Shown piece after piece: positions 45,724 to 54,652 of a stretch of DNA of 64,000 nt. A program made the position numbers and the translations under genes. The stretch comes from Puia dinghuensis (GTDB lineage: Bacteria > Bacteroidota > Bacteroidia > Chitinophagales > Chitinophagaceae), in contig NZ_BMJC01000004.1 in NCBI RefSeq assembly GCF_014642875.1, positions 730,070-794,069 on the forward strand. The letters are read 5' to 3'. The notes beneath the pieces are model-generated. The model was not told where the DNA came from. It was given only the letters and a program-made list of their open reading frames with translations, and did not search any database. How positions within the stretch are numbered: position 1 is the stretch's first letter; every line of letters begins with the position of its first letter.

Positions 45724-48030
45724 ATGAAGAACTTCCTTTCCCGACGTGCAGCTCTGCCCAAACGCTGTATTACTTTTTTCATCATTTTATTCTGCACCTA
45801 TAACTGTCTTGCGCAATCCGTAGATTACGGAAAGAGCTATGTCAACATCACGAAAGGTGTCAATGGCGGAACGATCGAACCAGGCGACACCCTTGAGATC
45901 AGGGCAACCTTTGTCGTTACCTCCGGGACAGCCAAATTCTGCTCCTTCACCGACAATGTTCCGACCAACACCACTTATCTGCCGGGCACACTGAGGATAC
46001 TCACCAACGAGGGCGTCATCTACCAGCAATTCACCGATGCCGCCGATGGTGATGCGGGCACGATAGCGGGCGGGGTGGTCACCATCAATATGGGTACCGG
46101 CGCCAATGCCGGCACAGGCGGCAGTGTGGCAAGAACAGGAAAGCCGTCCTTTTACGGCAATGCCTGTATCATGGTGGCAGCCTATCGTGTCGTGATCAAT
46201 GCGATTGCCTACGGGACACGGCTATTCCTGGGAGGAGGTATTCTGAGCTATACCAACTCCGGGGGCACGGTTATTCCTATCACATTCCCCGCCGACTCCG
46301 CGATCATCCATCCCAACTACGGAATTTGCAGTAATGTGGTAGGCGCCAATGTAGTGCAGTCCGAATTCGGGGGCACCTTCGGGTCGGGGAATACCAAAGA
46401 CCGATCGGCCTCCGTCACCATACCTGCTACCTATACCTTTGTGCCCTTCAGCAGCAGCGCCGGGATGCCCAATGACTATTATTACGGTATATCCAACAAT
46501 ACCAGCGGCGGGACTACGGTAGCAACGGGCTATACTACCAGTGATGCCTGGCCGTTCCCGGACAATTCAAGCCCCTCGCACCGCATCTTCAATTCATGGG
46601 ATATCATAGGCGACCATACCGGCGCCCCTACTGCTGCCGGCAACCCTCCTACGGACGACCTGTCGGGCCAGAGCGGCGGTTATATGGCAGTGATCAACTC
46701 CAGCTACCGAACGGATATCACTTTCGTGGATACCGTCAAGAACCTGTGCCCGCTGACGGAATATTCTTATTCTGCCTGGTTCCGGAACATGTGTGTCAAA
46801 TGCGGATGTGATTCCAACGGAACGTCATGGAGCAGTCCCGGTTATCATCCACAAGCGCCGGGTGACAGCACCGGCGTTCATCCCAACCTGACCTTTGCGG
46901 TCGACGGACTGGACTATTATACCACGGGGGGGATACCCTATTCGGGTCTATGGGTACAAAAAGGCCTGGTCTATCACACGCGTGCCGGCCAGACGTCAAT
47001 GATCATCACCATCCGCAACAATGCACCCGGCGGGGGAGGCAATGACTGGGCCATCGACGATATCAGCGTTGCAACCTGCTCGCCCAATGCCAGCCTGGTC
47101 CCCAATTCAGTGGAAACCGTATGCAGCGGCACCATGGACACCGTCGGCTTTAGCATCAGCTCTACCTTTCACGTGTACAACGCCTGGCAAATGCAAAAAA
47201 GCACCGATGGCGGACTCACCTGGGCATCTCCGGGCAATGACAGCAGCGGCCTGGCCGATCACGGAACGGCGACCCTGGTATTCGATCCTGTCTCCAGCCA
47301 ATATGCGTATACCATATCCCGTAATTATGGCCTGAATCTAACGGATACATCCATACAGTACAGGATCATCCTTGCGTCCGATACCAGCTACCTGTCGGGC
47401 AGCAGCTGTTCCTTTACTGGTCAGGCCGTGAAGATAGTCCGTACCCCGTCATGCCTCGTCGTGCTGCCGGTGGAGTTCCTTTCCTTTACGGGGGTGGCAG
47501 ACAGCGGCTATGCGCAGCTGCATTGGACAGCGGTCGATGAGACGGGATATGAAACCTACACGGTCGAGCGCAGTGATGATGATGTAACATTTATGCCGGT
47601 GGGGAGCCTCCATGCAAAATCGGCGGATGGTACGGAAGCCACGTACGCACTCACCGACACCAGACCCCTCGGTAACCTGACGTACTACCGGGTAGGTGTT
47701 GCCCGCGATCACTACCGCAAATACAGCCAGGAGATACTCCTCGGCAATGCCGGCATCGGCTTTGAGATAAAGCAATTGTCCAACCCCTTCAGCACCTCGC
47801 TGCCCTTTGTACTTACGGTACCCCAAAGCGGAAGGACGACCGTCCGGCTGCTGGATATGTATGGCAATCGTGTAAGGCAGGAGAACCTGTCTGTGGCCCG
47901 GGGCATCAACAATATGGGTCTATCCGGTCTTGGAAATTTGCCCGCCGGCGTATATGCCTTGCAGGTGCAATATCAAAATAAAGAGATCACACGGCAGGTG
48001 ATAAAGCTCACCGGCGGGCAAGGAAAGTGA
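45724..48030 (+). CDS. Secreted T9SS cargo protein, type A sorting domain
   Basis: The 768-residue protein starts MKNFLSRRAALPKRC with a signal peptide (about 1-31). It has an N-terminal DUF11-like region (VNITKGVNGGTIEPGDTLEIRATF), a middle portion with a carbohydrate-binding- or MAM-like segment, and a fibronectin-like part (LHWTAVDETGYETYTVERSDDD). The C-terminal type A sorting domain of T9SS ends LPAGVYALQVQYQNKEITRQVIKLTGG. This shows export through T9SS and surface display or release. It is a probable adhesin or matrix protein. ATG 45724 is chosen; the frame extends upstream but lacks a signal peptide there. Confidence 0.85.
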   Translation: MKNFLSRRAALPKRCITFFIILFCTYNCLAQSVDYGKSYVNITKGVNGGTIEPGDTLEIRATFVVTSGTAKFCSFTDNVPTNTTYLPGTLRILTNEGVIYQQFTDAADGDAGTIAGGVVTINMGTGANAGTGGSVARTGKPSFYGNACIMVAAYRVVINAIAYGTRLFLGGGILSYTNSGGTVIPITFPADSAIIHPNYGICSNVVGANVVQSEFGGTFGSGNTKDRSASVTIPATYTFVPFSSSAGMPNDYYYGISNNTSGGTTVATGYTTSDAWPFPDNSSPSHRIFNSWDIIGDHTGAPTAAGNPPTDDLSGQSGGYMAVINSSYRTDITFVDTVKNLCPLTEYSYSAWFRNMCVKCGCDSNGTSWSSPGYHPQAPGDSTGVHPNLTFAVDGLDYYTTGGIPYSGLWVQKGLVYHTRAGQTSMIITIRNNAPGGGGNDWAIDDISVATCSPNASLVPNSVETVCSGTMDTVGFSISSTFHVYNAWQMQKSTDGGLTWASPGNDSSGLADHGTATLVFDPVSSQYAYTISRNYGLNLTDTSIQYRIILASDTSYLSGSSCSFTGQAVKIVRTPSCLVVLPVEFLSFTGVADSGYAQLHWTAVDETGYETYTVERSDDDVTFMPVGSLHAKSADGTEATYALTDTRPLGNLTYYRVGVARDHYRKYSQEILLGNAGIGFEIKQLSNPFSTSLPFVLTVPQSGRTTVRLLDMYGNRVRQENLSVARGINNMGLSGLGNLPAGVYALQVQYQNKEITRQVIKLTGGQGK

Positions 48031-48031
48031 A

Positions 48032-48769
48032 TTACTTCGAGGAAACGGAAAAGCTATTGGTATCGAAATTCAGCCCCCCGCTGGAGGAAGTTATCTCGTA
48101 CCCGAACTCAACGTTGCCCAGGGTGATATTCCCAATCCAGCCCTGGCTCCTGATCCAGTTGAGGATGGCTTTTACATCCACCGTCCCGGAAGTGGCATTG
48201 CTGGTTCGAAGGAAGGAATAGACCGCGTTGGAGCCGTTGCTGCCCCTATAGACATTCCAGGTATGACCGCCGACGGAAACATTGGATGCCACGGGCACCG
48301 CCTGCCCGCTGGAATTGTAGGTGTAGGAGATCGGCCCTACGGCACCGGTATAGCTCATCCAAAGCATGATCTCGTTGGCATTGTTGCTATCCCAGATATC
48401 ATAGGCGGCCTCATAGGACCCACTGCCGGGTATGGTGACGTTGAAACTGCTGGTACAGCTCTTGATGGAGCCAAGCGCCACCCCAATATACCGGGCAATA
48501 TGCGGATAGGATTTAATGCCGCCGGTGTTGGGCTGGTTGGACCAGACACCCCAATTGCTGTAGGAATTCACCCAGAGCGTCTGCGGGCCTGCGCCACTGC
48601 CCCAGATATCGTTATTGAAATTGTAGCCGTTGGTGGAATAGGAGCCATATTGGGCGGTAGTGGACCAGATGGCCTCGACCTGCTGGGTGGAGGAGGCGGG
48701 TGCGACGGCGTTTTTACTGCAGGCTGTCAATGCTATGACAGCGAGCACAGGCAAGAATCGTTTTTTCAT
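48032..48769 (-). CDS. Glycoside hydrolase family 12 lipoprotein (endoglucanase-like)
   Basis: The 245-residue protein has a lipoprotein signal with lipobox LTAC17. The catalytic domain matches GH12 (endo-beta-1,4-glucanases and xyloglucanases): YNFNNDIWGSGAGPQTLWV, the nucleophile E133 in NEIMLWMSY, and the acid/base E225 in EFGYEI. Bacterial GH12 enzymes act on beta-glucans or xyloglucan; as a lipoprotein it would act at the cell surface or in the periplasm. It is convergent with the T9SS gene with almost no gap. No other polysaccharide-use genes (SusC/SusD) are near. Confidence 0.85.
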   Translation of the reverse strand: MKKRFLPVLAVIALTACSKNAVAPASSTQQVEAIWSTTAQYGSYSTNGYNFNNDIWGSGAGPQTLWVNSYSNWGVWSNQPNTGGIKSYPHIARYIGVALGSIKSCTSSFNVTIPGSGSYEAAYDIWDSNNANEIMLWMSYTGAVGPISYTYNSSGQAVPVASNVSVGGHTWNVYRGSNGSNAVYSFLRTSNATSGTVDVKAILNWIRSQGWIGNITLGNVEFGYEITSSSGGLNFDTNSFSVSSK

Positions 48770-48909
48770 GTGGAGATGCTGTTTAATGAAGTGAATAAAA
48801 TAAAACTACAGCGTTTGTTGGTCCCCGGGGGGTATGAAAATGGTATATATGGGTATTGAAATGTTTACGGGAGAGCGTTGTTAGCTGTTACTGCTTAATT
48901 TGGTGTTCT

Positions 48910-49389
48910 ATGAACAAGAATATTGCCGGCATCCTGCTGGCCGGCGTCCTCCTTCCCATAGGCTGTTCAAAAAACAGTAAGCCTGTCCCGCAGGACCTGC
49001 ACCTCGTGATGCTGGATGCAGTCAATGCGCTGCGGAGGACGGGTTGTCAATGCGGGACGGTATATATGCCTCCGGCTCCTGACCTCCGGTGGAACGATAC
49101 GCTGGAGAAAGCTGCTGCCAGCCATTTACTGGATATGTATAATAATGGGTATTTCGGGCATATTGCGCCGGATGGAAGTGCCCCGGTGCAAAGAGCGCAG
49201 GCGCTGGGGTATACCGGCGACTATGTAGGGGAAAATATAGCCCGCGGGTATCAAAATGTAAGCGATGTTATGAATGCCTTGGAGAATAGCCCGGATCACT
49301 GCCAGGCAATGATGGATACGCTTTATAAGGAAATGGGCGCGGCCCGGCTTAACGACTACTGGGACCAGGAATTCGGTCGCAAAGATTGA
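48910..49389 (+). CDS. CAP-domain (SCP-like) lipoprotein
   Basis: The 159-residue protein has a lipoprotein signal (ILLAGVLLPIGC, lipobox ending IGC) and a CAP/SCP domain. The domain shows WNDTLEKAAASHLLDMYNNGYFGH and YVGENIARGYQNVSDVMNALENSPDHCQAMMD, with the usual His and Glu positions. Members bind lipids or have unclear extracellular roles. ATG 48910 gives a proper signal; a longer frame starts at 48856. The last 34 bases overlap the end of dxs on the other strand. Confidence 0.8.
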   Translation: MNKNIAGILLAGVLLPIGCSKNSKPVPQDLHLVMLDAVNALRRTGCQCGTVYMPPAPDLRWNDTLEKAAASHLLDMYNNGYFGHIAPDGSAPVQRAQALGYTGDYVGENIARGYQNVSDVMNALENSPDHCQAMMDTLYKEMGAARLNDYWDQEFGRKD

Positions 49390-51302
49390 ACACTCACCTT
49401 ATCCTTCATCATCTCTCTCACCGCACTCGCGATAGCCGGCGCATCATACCCACACTCATGCTGCAGCTCTTTCGGCGACCCGTGCTCGACGATCCGGTCG
49501 GGGATACCCAGGATACGCACCGTGGCATTATAACCATGCGCCGCCTGGAACTCCAGCACGGCAGACCCGAATCCGCCTACAACCGTACCATCCTCCACCG
49601 TCAATATCCGGTCGTATTTCCCAAAAACCTCGTGCAGCAGGTCCTCATCCAGCGGCTTTACAAACCGCATGTCGTAATGCGCCGGGTCCAGACCCGTTGC
49701 CCGTAACTCCCGGATAGCCGCCGTCGCAAAATTTCCGGGATGCCCCAGGGTGAGGATAGCGACGCCTTCCCCGTCCTTGATCTTCCGGCCCTTGCCGACG
49801 GGTATCTCCTGGAAGGGTGTCCGCCACTCCGGCATAACGCCTTCCCCACGGGGATAGCGGATGACAAAAGGATGCTGATTGCTTTCCAACTGCGCCGTAT
49901 AGAGCAAATTACGCAGCTCGCTCTCATTCATCGGGGAGCTGACGATCATATTGGGCACGCAGCGCATATAGGGAATATCGTAAGCGCCATGGTGGGTAGG
50001 GCCATCTTCACCTACAAGCCCCGCCCGGTCAAGGCAAAACACCACCGGCAGATGCTGGATGGCCACATCGTGGATCACCTGATCGTAGGCGCGTTGCATA
50101 AAAGAAGAATAGATGTTACAGAAGACCCGCATCCCCTGTGTAGCCATCCCGGCGGACAGCGTCACCGCATGCTGTTCACAAATACCTACATCAAAAGCCC
50201 TGTCCGGCATCTTCTCCATCATGAATTTCAGCGACGACCCGCTGGGCATCGCCGGTGTAATGCCAATAATATTCGGGTTCTGCTCGGCCAGCTCTATCAG
50301 CGTATGACCAAACACATCCTGGTATTTGGGCGGCTGTGGGGTGGGGTAGTGCTTCTTGTAGATCTCACCGGTTATCTTATCGAAAAGCCCGGGCGCGTGC
50401 CACTTGGTCTGTTCCTTCTCGGCGAGAGCATAACCCTTCCCCTTCACCGTCATGATGTGCAATAATTTCGGCCCGGGAATCTGCCGCAGATCGGCCAGGG
50501 TATCCACCAGTTTGGTGATATTGTGTCCGTCGATAGGCCCAAAATAGCGCAGGTTCAGCGACTCGAAGAGGTTACTGCTCCGGCTGACAAAGCTCTTGAT
50601 ACTGTGCTCGATCTTGCTGGCCATGTCCCGGCTGAACGTGCTGCCCGGCAACTTGCCAAGCGCCTTCCAGATATCATCCTTCAACCGGTTGTAGGTCTTG
50701 GAAGTGGTGATATCGGTGAGATATTCCTTCAGTGCACCGACATTGGGGTCGATGCTCATACAGTTGTCGTTGAGGATGATAAGGAGGTCGGTATCCGCAA
50801 CCCCGGCATGGTTCATGCCTTCAAAGGCGAGTCCTGCCGTCATGGCGCCGTCACCAATGACAGCCACCACCTTGCGATCGGTCTCTCCTTTGTATTTGGC
50901 GGCCATCGCCATCCCAAGGGCAGCGCTGATGGATGTGGAGGAATGCCCGACGCCAAAAGCATCATAAGGACTCTCGCCACGCTTGGGAAATCCGCTGATC
51001 CCATTGTATTTGCGGTTCGTGGCGAACTGATCCCGCCGCCCGGTGAGGATCTTGTGCCCGTATGCCTGATGACCGACGTCCCACACCAACTGGTCATAAG
51101 GGGTGTTGAAGATGTAATGTAGCGCCACGGTCAGCTCTACTACTCCCAGGCTGGCAGCAAAATGGCCTCCATGCACACTGACGATGTCGATGATATATTG
51201 CCGCAGCTCGTCACAGAGTTGGTATAACTGCTCTCTGCTCAGTCGCTTGAGATCGTCGGGCGAATCGATGGTTTGTAACAAGGCGCCGGGAGTGATGTCC
51301 AT
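49356..51302 (-). CDS. dxs: 1-deoxy-D-xylulose-5-phosphate synthase
   Basis: DXS makes 1-deoxyxylulose-5-phosphate from pyruvate and glyceraldehyde-3-phosphate with TPP, the first step of the MEP isoprenoid route and of thiamine and pyridoxal precursor supply. The 648-residue protein has the TPP motif (GDGAMTAGLAFEGMNHAG, then LNDNCMSIDPNVGAL) and IVSVHGGHFAASLGVVELTVALH. It also has EGPTHHGAYDI-like GEDGPTHHGAYDIPYMR and PGNFATAAI. ATG 51302 is chosen. A -7 element (TAATTTTG, minus strand 51338-51331) lies 29 bases upstream. Confidence 0.96.
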   Translation of the reverse strand: MDITPGALLQTIDSPDDLKRLSREQLYQLCDELRQYIIDIVSVHGGHFAASLGVVELTVALHYIFNTPYDQLVWDVGHQAYGHKILTGRRDQFATNRKYNGISGFPKRGESPYDAFGVGHSSTSISAALGMAMAAKYKGETDRKVVAVIGDGAMTAGLAFEGMNHAGVADTDLLIILNDNCMSIDPNVGALKEYLTDITTSKTYNRLKDDIWKALGKLPGSTFSRDMASKIEHSIKSFVSRSSNLFESLNLRYFGPIDGHNITKLVDTLADLRQIPGPKLLHIMTVKGKGYALAEKEQTKWHAPGLFDKITGEIYKKHYPTPQPPKYQDVFGHTLIELAEQNPNIIGITPAMPSGSSLKFMMEKMPDRAFDVGICEQHAVTLSAGMATQGMRVFCNIYSSFMQRAYDQVIHDVAIQHLPVVFCLDRAGLVGEDGPTHHGAYDIPYMRCVPNMIVSSPMNESELRNLLYTAQLESNQHPFVIRYPRGEGVMPEWRTPFQEIPVGKGRKIKDGEGVAILTLGHPGNFATAAIRELRATGLDPAHYDMRFVKPLDEDLLHEVFGKYDRILTVEDGTVVGGFGSAVLEFQAAHGYNATVRILGIPDRIVEHGSPKELQHECGYDAPAIASAVREMMKDKVSVQSLRPNSWSQ

Positions 51303-51330
51303 AATCTGCAAAAATTGACCGATGTAAGGT

Positions 51331-51338
51331 CAAAATTA
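51331..51338 (-). promoter_or_regulatory. dxs -7 element
   Basis: TAATTTTG on the minus strand matches TAnnTTTG, 29 bases before ATG 51302. Confidence 0.5.
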
Positions 51339-51474
51339 CGATTTTAGCGGATGGTTTGCAAGTCCGTCAGCCTTTGCAGGCCCGAAACCCCTGCTCGTCT
51401 ATCCAGCCGGACCGATGACCGGGATAATTTAGCCATTAGTACAAAATAAGGGCCCGGAGGTGAGGGAAAACCCT

Positions 51475-51482
51475 AGATTTGG
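51475..51482 (+). promoter_or_regulatory. -7 element of the two-component operon
   Basis: TAGATTTG matches TAnnTTTG, 33 bases before ATG 51516. It is divergent from dxs. Confidence 0.55.
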
Positions 51483-51515
51483 CCCAAGACCGGTTGGAGG
51501 CCGGACAAAAAGAGT

Positions 51516-52565
51516 ATGACCAGCAACGGAAGCAAATATTATTGGTGGTGCCAGATCGGTGGGTGGGGCTCCCTGGCCTTAGTTATGGTACTGAACTCTT
51601 CCACCCTCGAACAGAAGATCACGACCAAGGAGGTCGAGATCATGACCATAACCGTTCTGACGGGCATCCTGGTCACCCACATCTTCCGGGAAGTGATCCG
51701 GCGCTCTGGCTGGGCCCTTCTCACCGTCGACAAGGCCCTCCCCAAATTCCTCATCGGCGTCACCCTCACCTGTATCACCATCGGCCTCATCCGCATGGCA
51801 ATTGTCGATGTGCTGAACCTGGCCTCGCACCACAACACCGAATTCATGCCCCGCCTGCTCACCGTCACGGTCGACACCGGGCTCATGATCATCCCCTGGA
51901 CCCTCATTTATTATTTTTACCACTACACCCAGATCAGCGCCCGGCACGAACTCGATACGCTCAAACTGGAGGCCTTGGTAAAAGAACTCGAACTAAAGAC
52001 CATAAAATCCCATATCAACCCGCATTTCATCTTCAACGCGCTCAACAGCATCCGGGCGCTTATCGACGAAAACCCCGCCCGTGCCCGCACCGCCATCACC
52101 GAACTCAGTAACATCCTCCGCAGCAGCATGCAGGCCGAAAAACTGGAGACCGTCACCTTCGAAAAAGAACTTAACATTGTAAAGGACTATCTCGCCCTCG
52201 AGCATATCCGGTTTGAAGACCGGCTGCAGGTGGAATATGATATCGACGAAGACACCCTGGACCAGCCCATCCCGCCAATGATGCTACAGACCCTGGTGGA
52301 AAACGCTATAAAACACGGTATCAGCCGCCAGGTGGATGGCGGCAAGGTCACGATCGTTTCCGATTTCAAGGAAGATTATCACCGGCTGGTCATCCTCAAC
52401 ACCGGCGTCCTGAATGGCAGCCGTAACACTGACGGATTCGGCCTGGCCAGCACAAAAAACCGGCTCCAGCTGCTTTTTGGGCAAAAGGCGAACTTTAACA
52501 TCCGGGAAGCCGGCAACAATACCGTGGAAGCCAGGGTATTGATCCCCGTTCACATGAGTAAATAA
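51516..52565 (+). CDS. Sensor histidine kinase of the LytS/YehU type
   Basis: The 349-residue protein has four membrane helices (about 12-30, 43-60, 80-100 and 115-137) and then the His_kinase domain. The phospho-accepting H170 lies in SHINPHFIFNALNSIRAL, and the N box is LVENAIKHGI (about 259-268). A GHKL ATPase domain with GFGLASTKNRLQLLFG ends it. The input signal is unknown. It is followed 33 bases later by its likely LytTR response regulator. Confidence 0.92.
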   Translation: MTSNGSKYYWWCQIGGWGSLALVMVLNSSTLEQKITTKEVEIMTITVLTGILVTHIFREVIRRSGWALLTVDKALPKFLIGVTLTCITIGLIRMAIVDVLNLASHHNTEFMPRLLTVTVDTGLMIIPWTLIYYFYHYTQISARHELDTLKLEALVKELELKTIKSHINPHFIFNALNSIRALIDENPARARTAITELSNILRSSMQAEKLETVTFEKELNIVKDYLALEHIRFEDRLQVEYDIDEDTLDQPIPPMMLQTLVENAIKHGISRQVDGGKVTIVSDFKEDYHRLVILNTGVLNGSRNTDGFGLASTKNRLQLLFGQKANFNIREAGNNTVEARVLIPVHMSK

Positions 52566-52598
52566 CAAAAATAGCCTTCGGGCCCAACCACAACACCC

Positions 52599-53333
52599 AT
52601 GATCAGAGCCATCATCATCGACGACGAACGCCTTGCCAGGAACGAACTCAAAAAACTACTCCTGGATTTCCCCGAGATCGAAGTCATCGCCGAAGCTGCC
52701 AACGCTGCCGAAGGAGTAGAAAAGATCGACAGCCTCAATCCTGACCTCATCTTCCTCGATATTCAAATGCCCGGCAAAACCGGCTTTGACATGCTCGCCG
52801 AGCTGGAACGCGCTCCCAACGTCATCTTTACCACCGCCTATGACGAATATGCCCTGAAGGCCTTCGAGGTCAACGCCCTGGACTATTTGCTCAAACCCGT
52901 CGAACCCAAACGCCTCGCCGACGCCCTCCAGAAATTACAGATAGAGGAAGATAAAGAACCCCTCTCCGACCATGCCATCTCCGTCAACCGCAGCATCCTC
53001 AACGAACACGACCAGGTGTTTGTAAAGGACGGCGAACGTTGCTGGTTTGTAAAACTGTCCGACATCCGCCTCTTCGAAAGCGTCGGCAACTATGCAAAAG
53101 TCTACTTCGGCCCCAACAAACCGTTGATACTGAAATCCCTCAACGCCCTGGAAGAACGGCTTGACGAAAAGGTCTTCTTCCGAGCCAACCGCAAACATAT
53201 CGTCAATCTCCGCCTCATCGAAAAAATTGAACCCTATTTCAATGGTGGCCTCCTGCTGGAAATGAAAGGCGGGGAGAAGATAGAAGTAAGCCGCCGCCAG
53301 ACGGTGAAATTCAAAGAAATGATGAGCTTATAA
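52599..53333 (+). CDS. LytTR-family response regulator
   Basis: The 244-residue protein has a receiver domain with the phospho-acceptor D54 (LIFLDIQMPGKTGFD), the upstream acid pair D8-D9 and the switch Thr in IFTTAYDEYALKAFEVNALDYLLKPV. The LytTR DNA-binding domain ends it (ERCWFVKLSDIRLFESVGNYAKVYF, then FFRANRKHIVNLRLIEKIEPYFNGGLLLEM). It is paired with the kinase just upstream, and its regulon is unknown. The next two genes, in the same direction and only 9 and 20 bases apart, may be co-transcribed. Confidence 0.94.
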   Translation: MIRAIIIDDERLARNELKKLLLDFPEIEVIAEAANAAEGVEKIDSLNPDLIFLDIQMPGKTGFDMLAELERAPNVIFTTAYDEYALKAFEVNALDYLLKPVEPKRLADALQKLQIEEDKEPLSDHAISVNRSILNEHDQVFVKDGERCWFVKLSDIRLFESVGNYAKVYFGPNKPLILKSLNALEERLDEKVFFRANRKHIVNLRLIEKIEPYFNGGLLLEMKGGEKIEVSRRQTVKFKEMMSL

Positions 53334-53342
53334 CCCCCTCAT

Positions 53343-54632
53343 ATGAAAGTAACCATTACGACACTTATCCTTATAAGCATCACCTGTCGCCTGACTGCAC
53401 AAGACATCGACAAGATCATCAATCCTGCCACAGTCAAGCAAGTAGAAAGCACCCTCGCCTCCGACGACATGCGCGGCCGCGGCTCCTTTACCCCCGATAT
53501 CGAAAGAGCTGCCGACTACATCGAATCCCGCTTCAAAGCCGCCGGACTAAAAACCTGGAACGGCAGCCACAGCTATCGCCAGCCCTTCTCGATGGTGCAG
53601 ACGACCCTCATCTCCACTACCGCTACCCTCGATGGTCAGCTTCAGCCCACCGGCCACGTCGTCGCTGTCTCCTCGGTGAAAGACCTCACTGTCGATGAGA
53701 AAAGCGGCTATTCCATAACCAGGATCAAGGCAGGCGGGAGCTTCCTGGTGGAAGTCATGAAGTATACCCATCCAACAAAAAATACTATCGTACTCCTGGA
53801 TACCTCCTATGGCGCTCAATTTGCCCGGCTCACCCGCTTTTCCCGGCATCACTTCAAATCCGACTATTCGGTCATCTTCCTCGTCACCGTCCAGGATCCC
53901 GCGCATTATTCCATCCACATCCAACAGGACGTAAAGGAAGAGGGTAAGCTGTCCAACGTAGTAGGCATCCTTCCGGGTAAGAGTAAGGCAAAGGAGATCG
54001 TCATCTTCTCCGGACACTACGATCATCTGGGCGTTGGCAAACCCGATGCAAAGGGTGACTCTATTTACAACGGCGCCAACGACGATGCCAGCGGCACCAC
54101 CGCGATGATCATGCTGGCCGATTACTTCGCAAAACAAAAGCACCGCACAAGAACGCTCGTCTTTGCCGCCTTCACTGCCGAAGAGATCGGGGAATACGGC
54201 TCCCAGTACTTCTCCAGCCAGTTCGACCCCACCACGGTAGTCGCCATGTTCAACATCGAAATGATCGGCTCCGAAAGTAAATGGGGTGGAAATTCTGCCT
54301 TCATCACAGGTTACGAACGCTCGGACATGGGCAAGATATTACAACGCAATCTCACCGGTAGTGCGTTCACATTCTATCCCGACCCCTACACGGAGCAAAA
54401 CCTTTTCTATCGGAGTGACAACGCCAGCCTGGCACGACAAGGGGTACCGGCGCATACTATTTCTACCACCCAGATTGACAAGGATAAATACTATCACCAG
54501 CGAAGCGACGAGATCGGCACCATCGATATTGACAATATGACCCGTATCATCAAAGCGATTGCCCTTAGCTCCACCTCCATCGTCGAAGGCAAGGATATCC
54601 CTACACGGGTGGATACGAACCAATTACGATAA
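53343..54632 (+). CDS. M28-family zinc peptidase, secreted
   Basis: The 429-residue protein has a signal peptide (about 1-20) and the M28 aminopeptidase zinc and catalytic pattern: FSGHYDHLGVGKP, NGANDDASGTTAMIMLADYF and FAAFTAEEIGEYGSQYF. A C-terminal His-containing segment, YRSDNASLARQGVPAHTIS, completes the pattern. Between the N-terminus and the peptidase lies a possible PA-like insertion (about 90-215). It probably cleaves N-terminal residues of peptides in the periplasm or outside. It is third in the two-component gene run. Confidence 0.88.
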   Translation: MKVTITTLILISITCRLTAQDIDKIINPATVKQVESTLASDDMRGRGSFTPDIERAADYIESRFKAAGLKTWNGSHSYRQPFSMVQTTLISTTATLDGQLQPTGHVVAVSSVKDLTVDEKSGYSITRIKAGGSFLVEVMKYTHPTKNTIVLLDTSYGAQFARLTRFSRHHFKSDYSVIFLVTVQDPAHYSIHIQQDVKEEGKLSNVVGILPGKSKAKEIVIFSGHYDHLGVGKPDAKGDSIYNGANDDASGTTAMIMLADYFAKQKHRTRTLVFAAFTAEEIGEYGSQYFSSQFDPTTVVAMFNIEMIGSESKWGGNSAFITGYERSDMGKILQRNLTGSAFTFYPDPYTEQNLFYRSDNASLARQGVPAHTISTTQIDKDKYYHQRSDEIGTIDIDNMTRIIKAIALSSTSIVEGKDIPTRVDTNQLR

Positions 54633-54652
54633 GTATTACAAAATGCGTCTGT

